Of a stretch of 64,000 nt of DNA, positions 7,768 through 18,874 are shown piece after piece; position 1 is the first letter of the stretch; each line of letters opens with the position of its first letter. Source of the stretch: SZUA-430 sp034440355. Its GTDB lineage: Bacteria; Pseudomonadota; Alphaproteobacteria; Micropepsales; Micropepsaceae. Location of the stretch: positions 1 to 64,000 of the forward strand of contig JAWXBY010000016.1 in NCBI GenBank assembly GCA_034440355.1, read 5' to 3'. The position numbers and the translations under genes are program-made. The notes beneath the pieces were generated by a model. That model was given only the letters and a program-made list of their open reading frames with translations. It made no database searches and had not been told where the DNA came from.

Positions 7768-7872
7768 TAATATTTCCTTAAGTTGACTCCCTCAGCCTGG
7801 GTAGGCACAGAGCCCGGCCCAATCCGGGAAGTAAGGGACGGCCGCCGGTCGTTCAGTTGAGGGAAGCTAGGT
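7768..7872 (+). promoter_or_regulatory. Candidate promoter and structured leader that can sequester a ribosome binding site
   Basis: A TAATAT -10-like box at 7768-7773 would place transcription start near 7780. Bases 7788-7796 can pair with 7856-7864 in a nine-pair stem (one G-U). The 3' strand contains the GAGGGA Shine-Dalgarno sequence of the TTG-started lipoprotein gene at 7873. Inside this stem, 7813-7817 and 7824-7828 form a perfect five-pair hairpin, and a short third hairpin lies around 7837-7850. The arrangement is that of a multi-branched regulatory RNA. The remaining DNA of this 305-base gap (7568-7767) holds a short hairpin after the first lipoprotein gene and nothing else I recognise. 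Confidence 0.4.
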
Positions 7873-8532
7873 TTGAAAACTGACGCGACACGCTGCTTGG
7901 CAGCTCTACTATTGGCGGGCATCAGCCTTGCCGGTTGCGAAACAACTTCATCTGAATTCTCGACAGCATTTACTGGAACAACTACGACCAGCCTCGACGA
8001 TACTCAAATCCAGTTGCGCGGAACGACTGAAGGTACGGCCGCGAACTTCTTGCCGCGCATGAAGCCGGAAGAGGTTTCGATCCTGGCCTCGGTCCGTCCC
8101 CAGATCTTGGACGCCAAGTCGCCCCTGCAGTGCGTTCGTTTCGCGCGCGAGGCGTCGGGCATCGACATTTACGGCGACGCCAAGAATTGGTGGAAGCTCG
8201 CCGCCGGCAAATACCCGCGCACCGCCCGCCCGCAGGAAGGCGCGGTTCTGGTCATGAAGGGCTATCGCACGACCCGCCGCGGGCATGTCGCGGTGGTGAA
8301 GAAGATCCTGGACGAGCGGACGATCGTGGTCGACCACGCCAACTGGGGTAACGACGGCCGGATCTATCTGGACGCCCCGATGAAGGACGAGAGCCCCAAG
8401 AACGACTGGAGCATGGTCCGGGTCTGGTACACGCCCAACAACAGCTGGGGTAAGCGTATCTATCGCACCCGCGGCTTTATCCTGCCGACGACCGCGGTCG
8501 CCAGCGTTGCCGACCTCCCTGCCGACATCGTG

Positions 8533-8547
<15 letters not shown>
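7873..8547 (+). CDS. CHAP-domain lipoprotein, second of two paralogues
   Basis: This is a predicted peptidoglycan hydrolase anchored as a lipoprotein. The signal ends in lipobox ISLAGCE, followed by a linker of about 50 residues rich in Thr and Ser. Then comes a CHAP domain with C87 in LQCVRFAR, a histidine in RGHVAVV and VDHANW. The start is a TTG with GAGGGAAG seven bases upstream. The upstream leader can fold so that this site is paired. The 3' end overlaps the convergent histidine kinase gene by 15 bases. Compared with its neighbour at 7055-7567 it has a longer linker and a C-terminal extension, so the two copies have diverged in placement rather than in catalytic residues. Confidence 0.8.
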
Positions 8548-11301
<2,754 letters not shown>

Positions 11302-11320
11302 GCTTTTCGTCCCTCGTGGC

Positions 11321-11716
11321 TTACGCCGCGCTTTCGCCGCTGCGCGAGGCTTTCGCCAGAAGCGCGTTCGCGCGTTCACGCAGGGCCTGCGGACGGAAGG
11401 GTTTTTCGATGACGTCGTCGGCGCCGAGGGCCGTCGCGGCGACGAGCAGAGGCTCCTTCAACGTCGCAAGGCCCGCCGTCATGGCGAGCACCGGCATGCG
11501 GCTGTGCGTCGTTCGGATCGCGCGGATGACTTCAAGGCCGTCTTTGCCCGGCATGACGAGGTCGGTCACGATGAGATCGATGTCGCCGCACTTCAGTTTG
11601 GCGAGCGCTTCGTCGCCGTTCTTGGCGAACAAAAGTTCGTGGCCGCCGTCGGCGAAAGCCACTTCTGCGATTTGGCGGTAGAGATCGTCGTCCTCGCAGA
11701 TCAGAATCTTGGCCAC
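11321..11716 (-). CDS. Single-domain response regulator (CheY-like)
   Basis: This is a stand-alone receiver of 131 residues. The acidic pair CEDDD near residues 7-10, the phospho-acceptor aspartate in LIVTDLVMPGKDG, the AMTAG switch residue and the KPFRPQ lysine are all present. It lies directly upstream of the hybrid kinase gene on the same strand, 20 bases apart, so both are co-transcribed. It has no output domain, so it must act through protein contacts or as a phosphate carrier between the kinase and another protein. Confidence 0.9.
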   Translation of the reverse strand: MAKILICEDDDLYRQIAEVAFADGGHELLFAKNGDEALAKLKCGDIDLIVTDLVMPGKDGLEVIRAIRTTHSRMPVLAMTAGLATLKEPLLVAATALGADDVIEKPFRPQALRERANALLAKASRSGESAA

Positions 11717-11861
11717 GTTGGCCCCCAGTTCGCGCGTTCAGAGTTGCTTCATAGTTGACAGTTCGTTGTCACTATCGCCGGAAATATGCGAAAGAGGCGT
11801 TAAGGTGCGCGATCTCCCAAGCATTCTTTCGACTAACAATCCGTGAACGGAGCATTTTTCG

Positions 11862-13106
11862 GTGACACAATCCCTGTGGGCGCATGCGGACTTCCGCCGC
11901 TTGTGGGCCGCGCAGGCGGTGAGCGCCGTCGGCAGCCGCATCACGCGAACCGCCATTCCCATCATCGCGATCTCTTCGCTGGGCGCGTCGGCGACGATGG
12001 TGTCGATCCTGAGCGCGATGACGATGGCGCCGGGCGTGATCATCGCGCTGTTCGCGTCGGGCTTCATCGACCGGTCGCGCAAGCGGCCGCTGCTGATCGC
12101 GATGGATGTCGTGCGAGCGGGACTTCTTTTGACCTTGCCCATCGCGGCGGTGGCCGGCGTGTTGACGATGGTCCATCTGATCGTCGTGGCGTCGCTGACC
12201 GGCGCTGCGACGGCGATCTTCGTGATCGCGAAAAGTGCTTACCTGCCGCGGCTGGTGCAGGTCGAAGCTCTCGTCGAGGGCAACACGAAGCTTCAGACGA
12301 CGGAGGCGATCGCCGAGGTGGCGGGCCCCAGCGTCGCCGGATTTCTGATTCAGGCCGTGACCGCCCCCATCGCGGTGGTGGTCGATGCGTTGGGTTTTCT
12401 TTGGTCGGCGTGGTGGCTTAGGCAGATCGAAGCCGGCGAAGAGACGGCGCCGCCTGCCGCGCAGGAGCATCCGTTCGCCGACATCGTCGAAGGATGGCGG
12501 GCGTGCCGCGCCGATCCGGTCGTGTTTGCGCTGCTGGCGGCGGAGGGGACGTTCGGCCTGTTCGCCGGGTTCTTCGCCGCGATTTACATGTTGTTCACAC
12601 TCAGGACGCTGGAGCTGGACGAGGCGACGGTCGGCCTGATCATCGGCGTCGGCGGGATCGGCGCGCTTTGGGGGGCGCTGGCCGCCGCGCCGTTGACGCG
12701 GTGGTTGGGCTACGGCCGGGCGGTGATTGTCTGTCTCGCCTTGTGGGTCGTCGCGAACGTGTTGGTCCCGACGGCGGAGGGTCAGGGTGCGTTGACGATT
12801 CCGTTTCTGGTCGGGCAGCAGTTGATCGGCGACGGCTTTTTGTCGGCCTTCATGATTCTCGCGATCAGCGTGCGACAAACTGTGCTTGATCCCGACGTTC
12901 AGGCGCGCGCGGGCGCGACGTTTCAAGTTGTGGGTGGGCTTTCTCTCCCCATTGGCGCGTTGATCGCGGGGCCTCTCGCGGACGTTGTAGGGACGGGTAC
13001 GGTCCTGTGGATCGCCATCGGCGGGGCGCTGATTCCTCTAGCGATTCTGACGCTGTCACCGCTGTGGAAGCTGCAGAGGCTTGAGGATATGCGGGTTTCC
13101 GCGTGA
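11862..13106 (+). CDS. MFS transporter (MFS_3/EntS-like exporter)
   Basis: This is a predicted inner-membrane exporter of 414 residues with about 12 hydrophobic segments. The N-terminal pattern FRRLWAAQAVSAVGSRITRTAIPI and the FASGFIDRSRKRPLLIAMD loop between helices 2 and 3 match the MFS_3 group, which includes EntS and macrolide efflux proteins. It starts at a GTG with GGAG nine bases upstream. It is divergent from the two-component operon and has no partner gene, so the substrate is unknown. Confidence 0.82.
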   Translation: MTQSLWAHADFRRLWAAQAVSAVGSRITRTAIPIIAISSLGASATMVSILSAMTMAPGVIIALFASGFIDRSRKRPLLIAMDVVRAGLLLTLPIAAVAGVLTMVHLIVVASLTGAATAIFVIAKSAYLPRLVQVEALVEGNTKLQTTEAIAEVAGPSVAGFLIQAVTAPIAVVVDALGFLWSAWWLRQIEAGEETAPPAAQEHPFADIVEGWRACRADPVVFALLAAEGTFGLFAGFFAAIYMLFTLRTLELDEATVGLIIGVGGIGALWGALAAAPLTRWLGYGRAVIVCLALWVVANVLVPTAEGQGALTIPFLVGQQLIGDGFLSAFMILAISVRQTVLDPDVQARAGATFQVVGGLSLPIGALIAGPLADVVGTGTVLWIAIGGALIPLAILTLSPLWKLQRLEDMRVSA

Positions 13107-13221
13107 CGATGCGCACTTGACCGGGCTGTAACGCCCCCGGCACATTCGCCAGCGATTTGGGGGGAGGACTCGGTTCCTCTCGGCCCGGCAGGTCCGCTCT
13201 CACGTTTTAAGGAAATCAAAA

Positions 13222-14787
13222 ATGACCAACAGTCGCCTCGCGCGGCGTTCTTGGCCCGCGTTCGTGTTCGCCGTGTTTCTCACGGCGTGCGGCGGTTCGA
13301 CGTCGACGCCGGCCGTTGACGCCACTCAGGTTCAACAACGCCTCGACCAATTCGTCACCGCGATCACGACGCCGTCGACCACCGGCTCCGACGTCGTCGT
13401 CAAAGCCGATGGTCCGGCGAAAGTCGAAACGCAGTCCGACGGCACGGTTGTCGGCACGCTGCCGCGTCTGACGGTCACGGGCGACGACGGCAACACCGCC
13501 GTTCTCGACCCGATCCAGGTCAAGTTCACGAACGGCGGCGAAGGCCGGGTCAACTTCGAAGCGGTGCTGCCCAGCAGCATGAGCGTCAAGAAGAAGGACG
13601 GCACGGTCGAAGGCGAAGTGAAGATCGGCAGCCAGACGTTCAAAGGCGTTTGGGTCGAGAAGCTGCAGACGTTGGACGACGTCGACATGCAGCTTTCGAA
13701 CGTCACGATCACCTCGCCCAACGAAAAGGGCAGCGGCAAGATCGACTCGATCGCGTTCACCGGCAAGCTGGAAGACAAGGGCTCGGGCCTCTACGACGGC
13801 AAGTACGACTTCAAAATGTCGGGCTTCAACGTCGACGATCCGACTGAGAAGACGGTCATGAAGATCGGTACGCTCGGCGCGGGCGGCACGATGAAGGGCG
13901 CGCGCATGGAAGCGTGGGCTGCGGCCGCGAAGGAAGCGGGCTACACGCTCGCCAATCCGGACCTGTTCAAAGTTTGGACCGGCGGACCGATCGACCCGAA
14001 GGTAATCGCGTTCATGAAGCGCATGCCCGAGTTCATGGGCACCATCGACTACGCGTACAATATCGACGACATCGATATGACGCAGGACGGCAAGAAGATG
14101 TTCGCGTTGAAGACGACGACGGTCGGCTTCGGCGCCGGGCCGGACGGTCAGGGCAACACCAAGCTGAAGATGACCTTCGGCATGGGCGGCATGTCGGGCA
14201 GTGCCGATGAGCCGATGCTGCCGCCGGAAGCGGACGTGCAACTGGCCACGCTCGAGGTCGAGGCATCGGGCGTTCCGGGGCAAGCGTTGTGGGACGTCTA
14301 TATCGACTCGCTGCCGCGTCTTCAGGCGGCTGCCGCGAAGGCGGCCGGCGAGACGGCGACGGGCTCGACCGACGCGACGACGGCCGGTTCGGCTGCGGTC
14401 GAAGAGGTGACGGCCGAGATGTCGAGCAAGGCGATGCAGGTGCTGATGGCCTCGAAGCTCGCCATCGCGCTCAACAAACTCGACGTGGCGACGCCGACGG
14501 CGAAGATGACCGGCAAGGGCGCCGCCACCTATCTGCCGACGGACGGCTCGATGCCGGAGGGCCAGCTTAGCCTGCGCTTCTCGGGGATCGACGCGCTGGC
14601 CAAGGCGATGGAGAAGCGCGGACCGCAGGACGAGATGGCCCAGCAGATCATGGGCGTCGTCTCGGGCGTGCGCGCGATGGGCAAGCCGGATCCGGCCTCG
14701 CCGAAGGACGACCGCGCCTACATCATCGACATTGTGCTCACGAAGGACGGCAAGGTCCTCGCGAACGGCCAGAACATGATGGAATAG
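13222..14787 (+). CDS. Large predicted lipoprotein of unknown function
   Basis: I do not recognise the family with confidence. The N-terminus is a signal peptide with lipobox FLTACG, after which the mature protein runs about 490 residues without membrane segments. It contains repeated beta-rich phrases such as DDVDMQLSNVTIT, YDFKMSGFNV and YNIDDIDMTQDGKKM, which suggest an extended beta-sheet structure like DUF945 or AsmA-type proteins, and an Ala/Thr-rich low-complexity linker near residue 380. Its ribosome binding site AAGGAA is well placed. A strong intrinsic terminator follows, so it is a single-gene unit. A role in the periplasm or at the inner face of the outer membrane is inferred only from the lipobox. 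Confidence 0.7.
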   Translation: MTNSRLARRSWPAFVFAVFLTACGGSTSTPAVDATQVQQRLDQFVTAITTPSTTGSDVVVKADGPAKVETQSDGTVVGTLPRLTVTGDDGNTAVLDPIQVKFTNGGEGRVNFEAVLPSSMSVKKKDGTVEGEVKIGSQTFKGVWVEKLQTLDDVDMQLSNVTITSPNEKGSGKIDSIAFTGKLEDKGSGLYDGKYDFKMSGFNVDDPTEKTVMKIGTLGAGGTMKGARMEAWAAAAKEAGYTLANPDLFKVWTGGPIDPKVIAFMKRMPEFMGTIDYAYNIDDIDMTQDGKKMFALKTTTVGFGAGPDGQGNTKLKMTFGMGGMSGSADEPMLPPEADVQLATLEVEASGVPGQALWDVYIDSLPRLQAAAAKAAGETATGSTDATTAGSAAVEEVTAEMSSKAMQVLMASKLAIALNKLDVATPTAKMTGKGAATYLPTDGSMPEGQLSLRFSGIDALAKAMEKRGPQDEMAQQIMGVVSGVRAMGKPDPASPKDDRAYIIDIVLTKDGKVLANGQNMME

Positions 14788-14810
14788 AATTTTCGACAGA
14801 CTGAATGCGA

Positions 14811-14843
14811 ACGGGTCCGGCGATGCCGGGCCCGTTTTCGTTT
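14811..14843 (+). terminator. Intrinsic terminator after the large lipoprotein gene
   Basis: Bases 14811-14821 pair with 14825-14835 (one G-U pair) around a three-base loop, followed by TTTTCGTTT. It lies between convergent genes and ends transcription of the lipoprotein gene on the plus strand. Confidence 0.8.
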
Positions 14844-15808
14844 CAGCTTGTGGGGAGCGCGCCCTGCTCTGCCGTCAGGACGGCGTCGATGACGCGCATG
14901 ATTTCGGTGATGTCTTTGACGATGGCGCGGGCGCGTTCGATGTCGTCGAGTTTCGAGAACATCGAGCCGATCTCGAACTTGTCGCCGCCTTCGACGGCGA
15001 TGAGCAGATCGCCTTCGGTGAAGGCGCATCTGAGGCGTTTGCCCTTGAACTGCGTCTCGAGTGCGAGCAGGCGTTCCATGAAGACCGGATGGATGAGGTA
15101 ACGCGCCTCGACTTGGTCGTTCGAATAGACCTCGAAGGCTTTCTCCAAGCGGCTGTCGACGAGGCCGACGCGTTTGAGTTCGGTGGCCCAGCGCTGCATG
15201 AAATTGAACAAGCCGGCGTCGCGGCGCACGACCGTCGTGCCGTGGAATTTTTTCGGAAAGGCGATGCGGATGAGCTGGCCGCGGAAGACGGTGACCCAGC
15301 GGCTGCCGTTTTTGGTTTGCACGCGGTCTTCGAGGTGACCTTCGTAGAACGTGAACGCGCAGCCGTGGTAGGCGCCGCCGAAGCAGTCCGTGTACGACGA
15401 GCGGTCGCACGACGGGAGAAGCTTCAACTCTTTGAAATTGTCGAGCGCTTGGGGCGCGAAGGCGCCGAGTTGGAAGTTGCAGCCGATCGCCCTAGCGATC
15501 GCCGACAGTGATTGGGCTTTCGTGGCGTTCGCGACGACGCCCAACGGTTGGTAGGCGTAATAGTGTGCGCCTGCGAAGGCCATGCCGCCGAAGATGAGCG
15601 CGTTCAAGACGTCGCCCCAGATGGCGTAGGTAGCTGCACCCACCGCCGACGCGCCCGCGAGCCCGAGGTTGCGGCGGAACGTGTAGGTTTTCATTGCCGC
15701 TTGGCGGCCGACTTCGTTGCCGGCGAGGATCGGCTGAATGTTCGACGCATAGAGTTTGGTGAACGACGTGTCGTCGAGGTTCAGCAGGTTCACGGTTTCG
15801 TCAGGCAT
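14843..15808 (-). CDS. DUF3137 domain protein
   Basis: This matches a conserved proteobacterial family of unknown function. The 321-residue product has two adjacent hydrophobic segments near residues 50-90 (GLAGASAVGAATYAIWG and NALIFGGMAFAGAHYYAY) followed by a soluble domain with the typical DUF3137 phrase DCFGGAYHGCAFTFYEGHLE and FRGQLIRIAFPKKFHGTTVV. I chose the ATG at 15808; an upstream in-frame ATG at 15928 would overlap the start region of the divergent MFS gene. No operon partners are seen. Confidence 0.78.
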   Translation of the reverse strand: MPDETVNLLNLDDTSFTKLYASNIQPILAGNEVGRQAAMKTYTFRRNLGLAGASAVGAATYAIWGDVLNALIFGGMAFAGAHYYAYQPLGVVANATKAQSLSAIARAIGCNFQLGAFAPQALDNFKELKLLPSCDRSSYTDCFGGAYHGCAFTFYEGHLEDRVQTKNGSRWVTVFRGQLIRIAFPKKFHGTTVVRRDAGLFNFMQRWATELKRVGLVDSRLEKAFEVYSNDQVEARYLIHPVFMERLLALETQFKGKRLRCAFTEGDLLIAVEGGDKFEIGSMFSKLDDIERARAIVKDITEIMRVIDAVLTAEQGALPTS

Positions 15809-15942
15809 GCCCAAACTCTGGTCAGAATCGATCCGGCGCTCACGGCGCCAACCCCTCTCTACCAAAAGGCTTTGCGGAGGCAACGCTATTTCGGCAAGGT
15901 CTTTCCCAACAAAGAAAAAAGCCGACATTGGGAGGACATTTT

Positions 15943-17259
15943 ATGAGCGTCGATGGCGCCACCGCCGGAAGTGTGCCGCAAACGCAGGATTTCTCGACCG
16001 TCTACAAGGTCTATGTGCTGGTCCTGTTGCTTGCCGTTTACATCACGAATTACGCCGATCGCATGATCCTTTCGGTCTTGATGCCGATGATCAAGGCGGA
16101 GTTCGCCGTTTCGGACGCGGCGCTTGGGTTCCTTGCGGGGACCGCGTTCGCCATCTTCTATGCGACGCTGGGCGTGCCGATCGCGATCATGGCCGATCGC
16201 GGCGACCGCAAGACCATCATCGTCGTGTCGGTCGCCATCTGGTCGATCATGACGGCGGTTTGCGGATTGGCGCAATCGTATTGGCAATTCGCCATCGCGC
16301 GTATCGGCGTGGGCGTCGGCGAGGCGGGTGGCAGTCCGCCGTCGCATGCCATTATCTCGGACCTCTTTACGTCGAGAACGCGCGCGACGGCACTTGCCAT
16401 CTACGCGCTGGGCGTGCCGTTCGGTTTGTTCGTCGGCCTCTATGGCGGCGCGTTGGTCGCGGCGGAGCATGGGTGGCGCGCTGCGTTCTATGTGCTGGGG
16501 CTCCCAGGCCTTGCGCTTGCCGCCATCGTTTGGCTCACCGTCCGCGAGCCGCGGCGGGGGGCGTCCGACGGTCTTGCGCACACGACCGGGGACACACCGT
16601 CGTTGATGAGCACGGTCGCGCACATGCTGCGGCAGCGGTCGCTCATCCACGTGTTCATCGGCGCGAGCATCACGACGCTCGTCGGCTACGCAGGGGTGCA
16701 GTGGTGGCCGACGTTCATGATCCGCTCGCACGGGCTGTCGATGACGGATTTGAGTTTGTTCCTGGCGCTGGTATTCGGCGTCGCGGGTGGCCTCGGTACG
16801 TTTCTTGGGGGCTATCTCGCCGACCTCTTCTCGAAGCGCGACCAGAAATGGATGCCGCGCGTGGTGACGGTCGCGACATTGCTCGGGTTGCCCTTCGGCA
16901 TCGCGATCTACCTGGTGCCGGACTCAGCCCTCGTGTTTGCGTTGATCGGTGTTCCCGCGCTGATGGGCTCGGTCTATTTGCCGCCGACCTATGCGATGAC
17001 GCAGGGGCTTGTCGAGGTGAAGATGCGGACGGTGGCGTCGGCGTTGCTGCTCTTCGTCATCAATCTGATCGGCATGGGTCTTGGACCCGTTCTTGCCGGC
17101 GCGATTAGCGATTACCTGACGCCGACCTATGGGCAGAACGCGCTTGCGTATTCGTTGCTGGCGCTTTCGTTCTTGAACATTTGGGCGGCGGCGCATTATT
17201 GGATCGCGGGGTACTACTACGAGGCCGATCGCGAGAAGGTGTTGAAGGCGGCGCGTTAG
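15943..17259 (+). CDS. MFS transporter (Spns/organic anion type)
   Basis: This is a 12-helix inner-membrane carrier of 438 residues. The motifs NYADRMILSVLMP in helix 1, GVPIAIMADRGDRKTII between helices 2 and 3, and RIGVGVGEAGGSPPSHAIISDLF in helix 4 are those of the Spns/hexuronate-type MFS group, common in sphingomonads and caulobacters. The ATG at 15943 has GGGAGGAC upstream. Its stop codon overlaps the convergent lactonase gene by four bases. The substrate is probably an organic anion or lipid; the neighbouring sugar-acid genes make a sugar acid possible, but that is inference. Confidence 0.85.
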   Translation: MSVDGATAGSVPQTQDFSTVYKVYVLVLLLAVYITNYADRMILSVLMPMIKAEFAVSDAALGFLAGTAFAIFYATLGVPIAIMADRGDRKTIIVVSVAIWSIMTAVCGLAQSYWQFAIARIGVGVGEAGGSPPSHAIISDLFTSRTRATALAIYALGVPFGLFVGLYGGALVAAEHGWRAAFYVLGLPGLALAAIVWLTVREPRRGASDGLAHTTGDTPSLMSTVAHMLRQRSLIHVFIGASITTLVGYAGVQWWPTFMIRSHGLSMTDLSLFLALVFGVAGGLGTFLGGYLADLFSKRDQKWMPRVVTVATLLGLPFGIAIYLVPDSALVFALIGVPALMGSVYLPPTYAMTQGLVEVKMRTVASALLLFVINLIGMGLGPVLAGAISDYLTPTYGQNALAYSLLALSFLNIWAAAHYWIAGYYYEADREKVLKAAR

Positions 17260-18128
17260 CCGGCAAAGCGGGCGCTGGGCCGTCCCTCGATACCCAGACC
17301 GGTGATGGCGAAGACGCCGCCGGTCTGGGGCGCTGCGTTTAGATCATCGTCGCTGAGACCGATGCGGGCTGTGGTGACGTAGAGCGTGTCCAGGTTCGCG
17401 CCGCCGAAGCAGCCGCAGGTCACGTTCGGCGCGGGGATGGCGATCGTGCGTTCTTTCGTGCCGTCGGGGCGGTAACGCGTGAGGCGGCTGCCGGCCCAGT
17501 GGGCGGCCCAAACGTGATCTTCCGCGTCGACGCAGAGGCCGTCAGGGTAGCCGTCCGCTTCGGTCAGTTGCGCGAAGACGCGGCGTTGGCCGGGCGTGCC
17601 CGTCGCGAGATCGAAATCGTAGGACCAGATTGTCCGCTCGACGCTGTCGACGAAGTACATGCGCTTGTTGTCGTTGGACCAGCGAATGCCGTTGGTGACG
17701 ACGAAGCCGGCTTCGAAGCGTGCGAAGGTGCGATCAGGGTTTAGGCGGTAGAGGTGGCCGGTCGGTGATGTTTCTCTGTCGTCCATGGAGCCAGCCCAGA
17801 AGCGGCCCATCGCGTCGCACGCGCCGTCGTTCAGGCGGTTGTCGGGCATGCCGGGTTCGGGACGCGCGATGATTTCGACTTTGTCGGCGTCGAGATCGAT
17901 GAAGGCGAAGCCGGGTTTCAGTGCGGCGATCAGGCCGCCGTTTTCGCGCAGCGCGATTGCGCCGATGCGGTGGGGCATCGGCCAGCTTTTCGTTGTGCCG
18001 GATGCCGGATTGTGACGCCAGATCGCGGGGGCCTTGATGTCGACCCAGTAGAGGACTTGCGCGCGGTCGTCCCAGACGGGACCTTCGCCGAGGATGCACT
18101 TTGTGTCGGCGACGCATGTGACCTTCAC
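17256..18128 (-). CDS. SMP-30/gluconolactonase family sugar lactonase (XylC-like)
   Basis: This enzyme hydrolyses sugar-1,5- or 1,4-lactones to aldonic acids using one divalent metal. The beta-propeller signature residues are present: the glutamate of CILGEGPVW, the asparagine in PDNRLND, the asparagine in VTNGIRWS and the catalytic aspartate in GYPDGLCVD. Length of 290 is normal. It starts at a GTG overlapping the TGA of the dehydrogenase gene (GTGA), so the two are translated together. Such a dehydrogenase-lactonase pair performs the first two steps of oxidative pentose (Weimberg-type) degradation in Caulobacter. The later enzymes XylD, XylX and XylA are not in the window. Confidence 0.87.
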   Translation of the reverse strand: MKVTCVADTKCILGEGPVWDDRAQVLYWVDIKAPAIWRHNPASGTTKSWPMPHRIGAIALRENGGLIAALKPGFAFIDLDADKVEIIARPEPGMPDNRLNDGACDAMGRFWAGSMDDRETSPTGHLYRLNPDRTFARFEAGFVVTNGIRWSNDNKRMYFVDSVERTIWSYDFDLATGTPGQRRVFAQLTEADGYPDGLCVDAEDHVWAAHWAGSRLTRYRPDGTKERTIAIPAPNVTCGCFGGANLDTLYVTTARIGLSDDDLNAAPQTGGVFAITGLGIEGRPSARFAG

Positions 18129-18874
18129 GTCCAGCCGCCGTCGACGATGAAGCTTTGCGCGGTGACAAGGCGGCTGTCGTCGGCGGCGAGCCACAAGACC
18201 ATCCGCGCGATGTCGGGCGGGTAGAGTCTTTCCTTCAGGCACTGTTCTTTCAGCAGATCGGCCTCGCCTTCGGGCGTCATCCATTTCGTCAGCTGGCGTT
18301 CGGTCATGATCCAGCCGGGCAGGACCGTGTTCGCGCGGATGGCATCGGGGCCGAGGTCGCGGGCGAGCGCGCGCGTGAGGCCGGTGATCGCCGCTTTCGA
18401 CGTCAGGTAGACCGGCATGCCGCCTTCGGCGAGCAGCCAGCTGATCGAGCCCATGTTGATGATGCTGCCGCGATTGCGCGCGCGCATGCCGGGGATCACG
18501 GCTTGGGCGGCGAAGAATTGGTGGCGCAGGTTGGTCGCGATGCGTTCGTCCCAATATTCCGGCGTCACGTCTTCGATTTTGTGGCGGTCGTCGCGGCCGG
18601 CGTTGTTGACCAACGCCAGCGTCGGCCCGTTCTGCTTCTCGACTTTCGCGACGGCGTTTTTCAGCGCGGTGACGTCACGCAGGTCGCAATGCGCGAACGT
18701 TGCTTTTGTTTTTTCGGCGAGCGCCCTGCCCGATTTGTCGTCGAAATCCAGGAAGCCGACGCGCGCGCCTTGTTCGGCGAAGTGTTCGACGATGGACGCG
18801 CCGATGCCGGAGGCGCCGCCGGTGACGATGACCGCTTCGTTCTTCAGGCTTGGATAGGTGGCGAAGGCGCTCAT
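18125..18874 (-). CDS. SDR-family sugar 1-dehydrogenase (XylB-like)
   Basis: This is an NAD(P)-dependent short-chain dehydrogenase of 249 residues. The cofactor motif TGGASGIG is near residues 18-25 and NNAGRDDRHK follows in the middle. The catalytic tyrosine and lysine are Y156 and K160 in VYLTSKAA. Several long phrases, such as NNAGxDDRHK, YWDERI and WMTPEGEA, resemble the Caulobacter D-xylose dehydrogenase XylB as I remember it, which oxidises xylose to xylonolactone. It overlaps hutI upstream (ATGA) and the lactonase downstream (GTGA). An L-arabinose or other aldose specificity is also possible. Confidence 0.83.
   Translation of the reverse strand: MSAFATYPSLKNEAVIVTGGASGIGASIVEHFAEQGARVGFLDFDDKSGRALAEKTKATFAHCDLRDVTALKNAVAKVEKQNGPTLALVNNAGRDDRHKIEDVTPEYWDERIATNLRHQFFAAQAVIPGMRARNRGSIINMGSISWLLAEGGMPVYLTSKAAITGLTRALARDLGPDAIRANTVLPGWIMTERQLTKWMTPEGEADLLKEQCLKERLYPPDIARMVLWLAADDSRLVTAQSFIVDGGWT

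Noticed and set aside
7751..7780. A TTAC-N6-TTAAC match resembling the CtrA binding site TTAA-N7-TTAA
   Set aside because: The spacing is six rather than seven and one half-site is imperfect; such matches are common in AT-rich gaps.
7788..7864. The leader as a cobalamin, c-di-GMP or c-di-AMP riboswitch
   Set aside because: The conserved loop sequences of those classes, as I remember them, are absent; only the general branched shape is similar.
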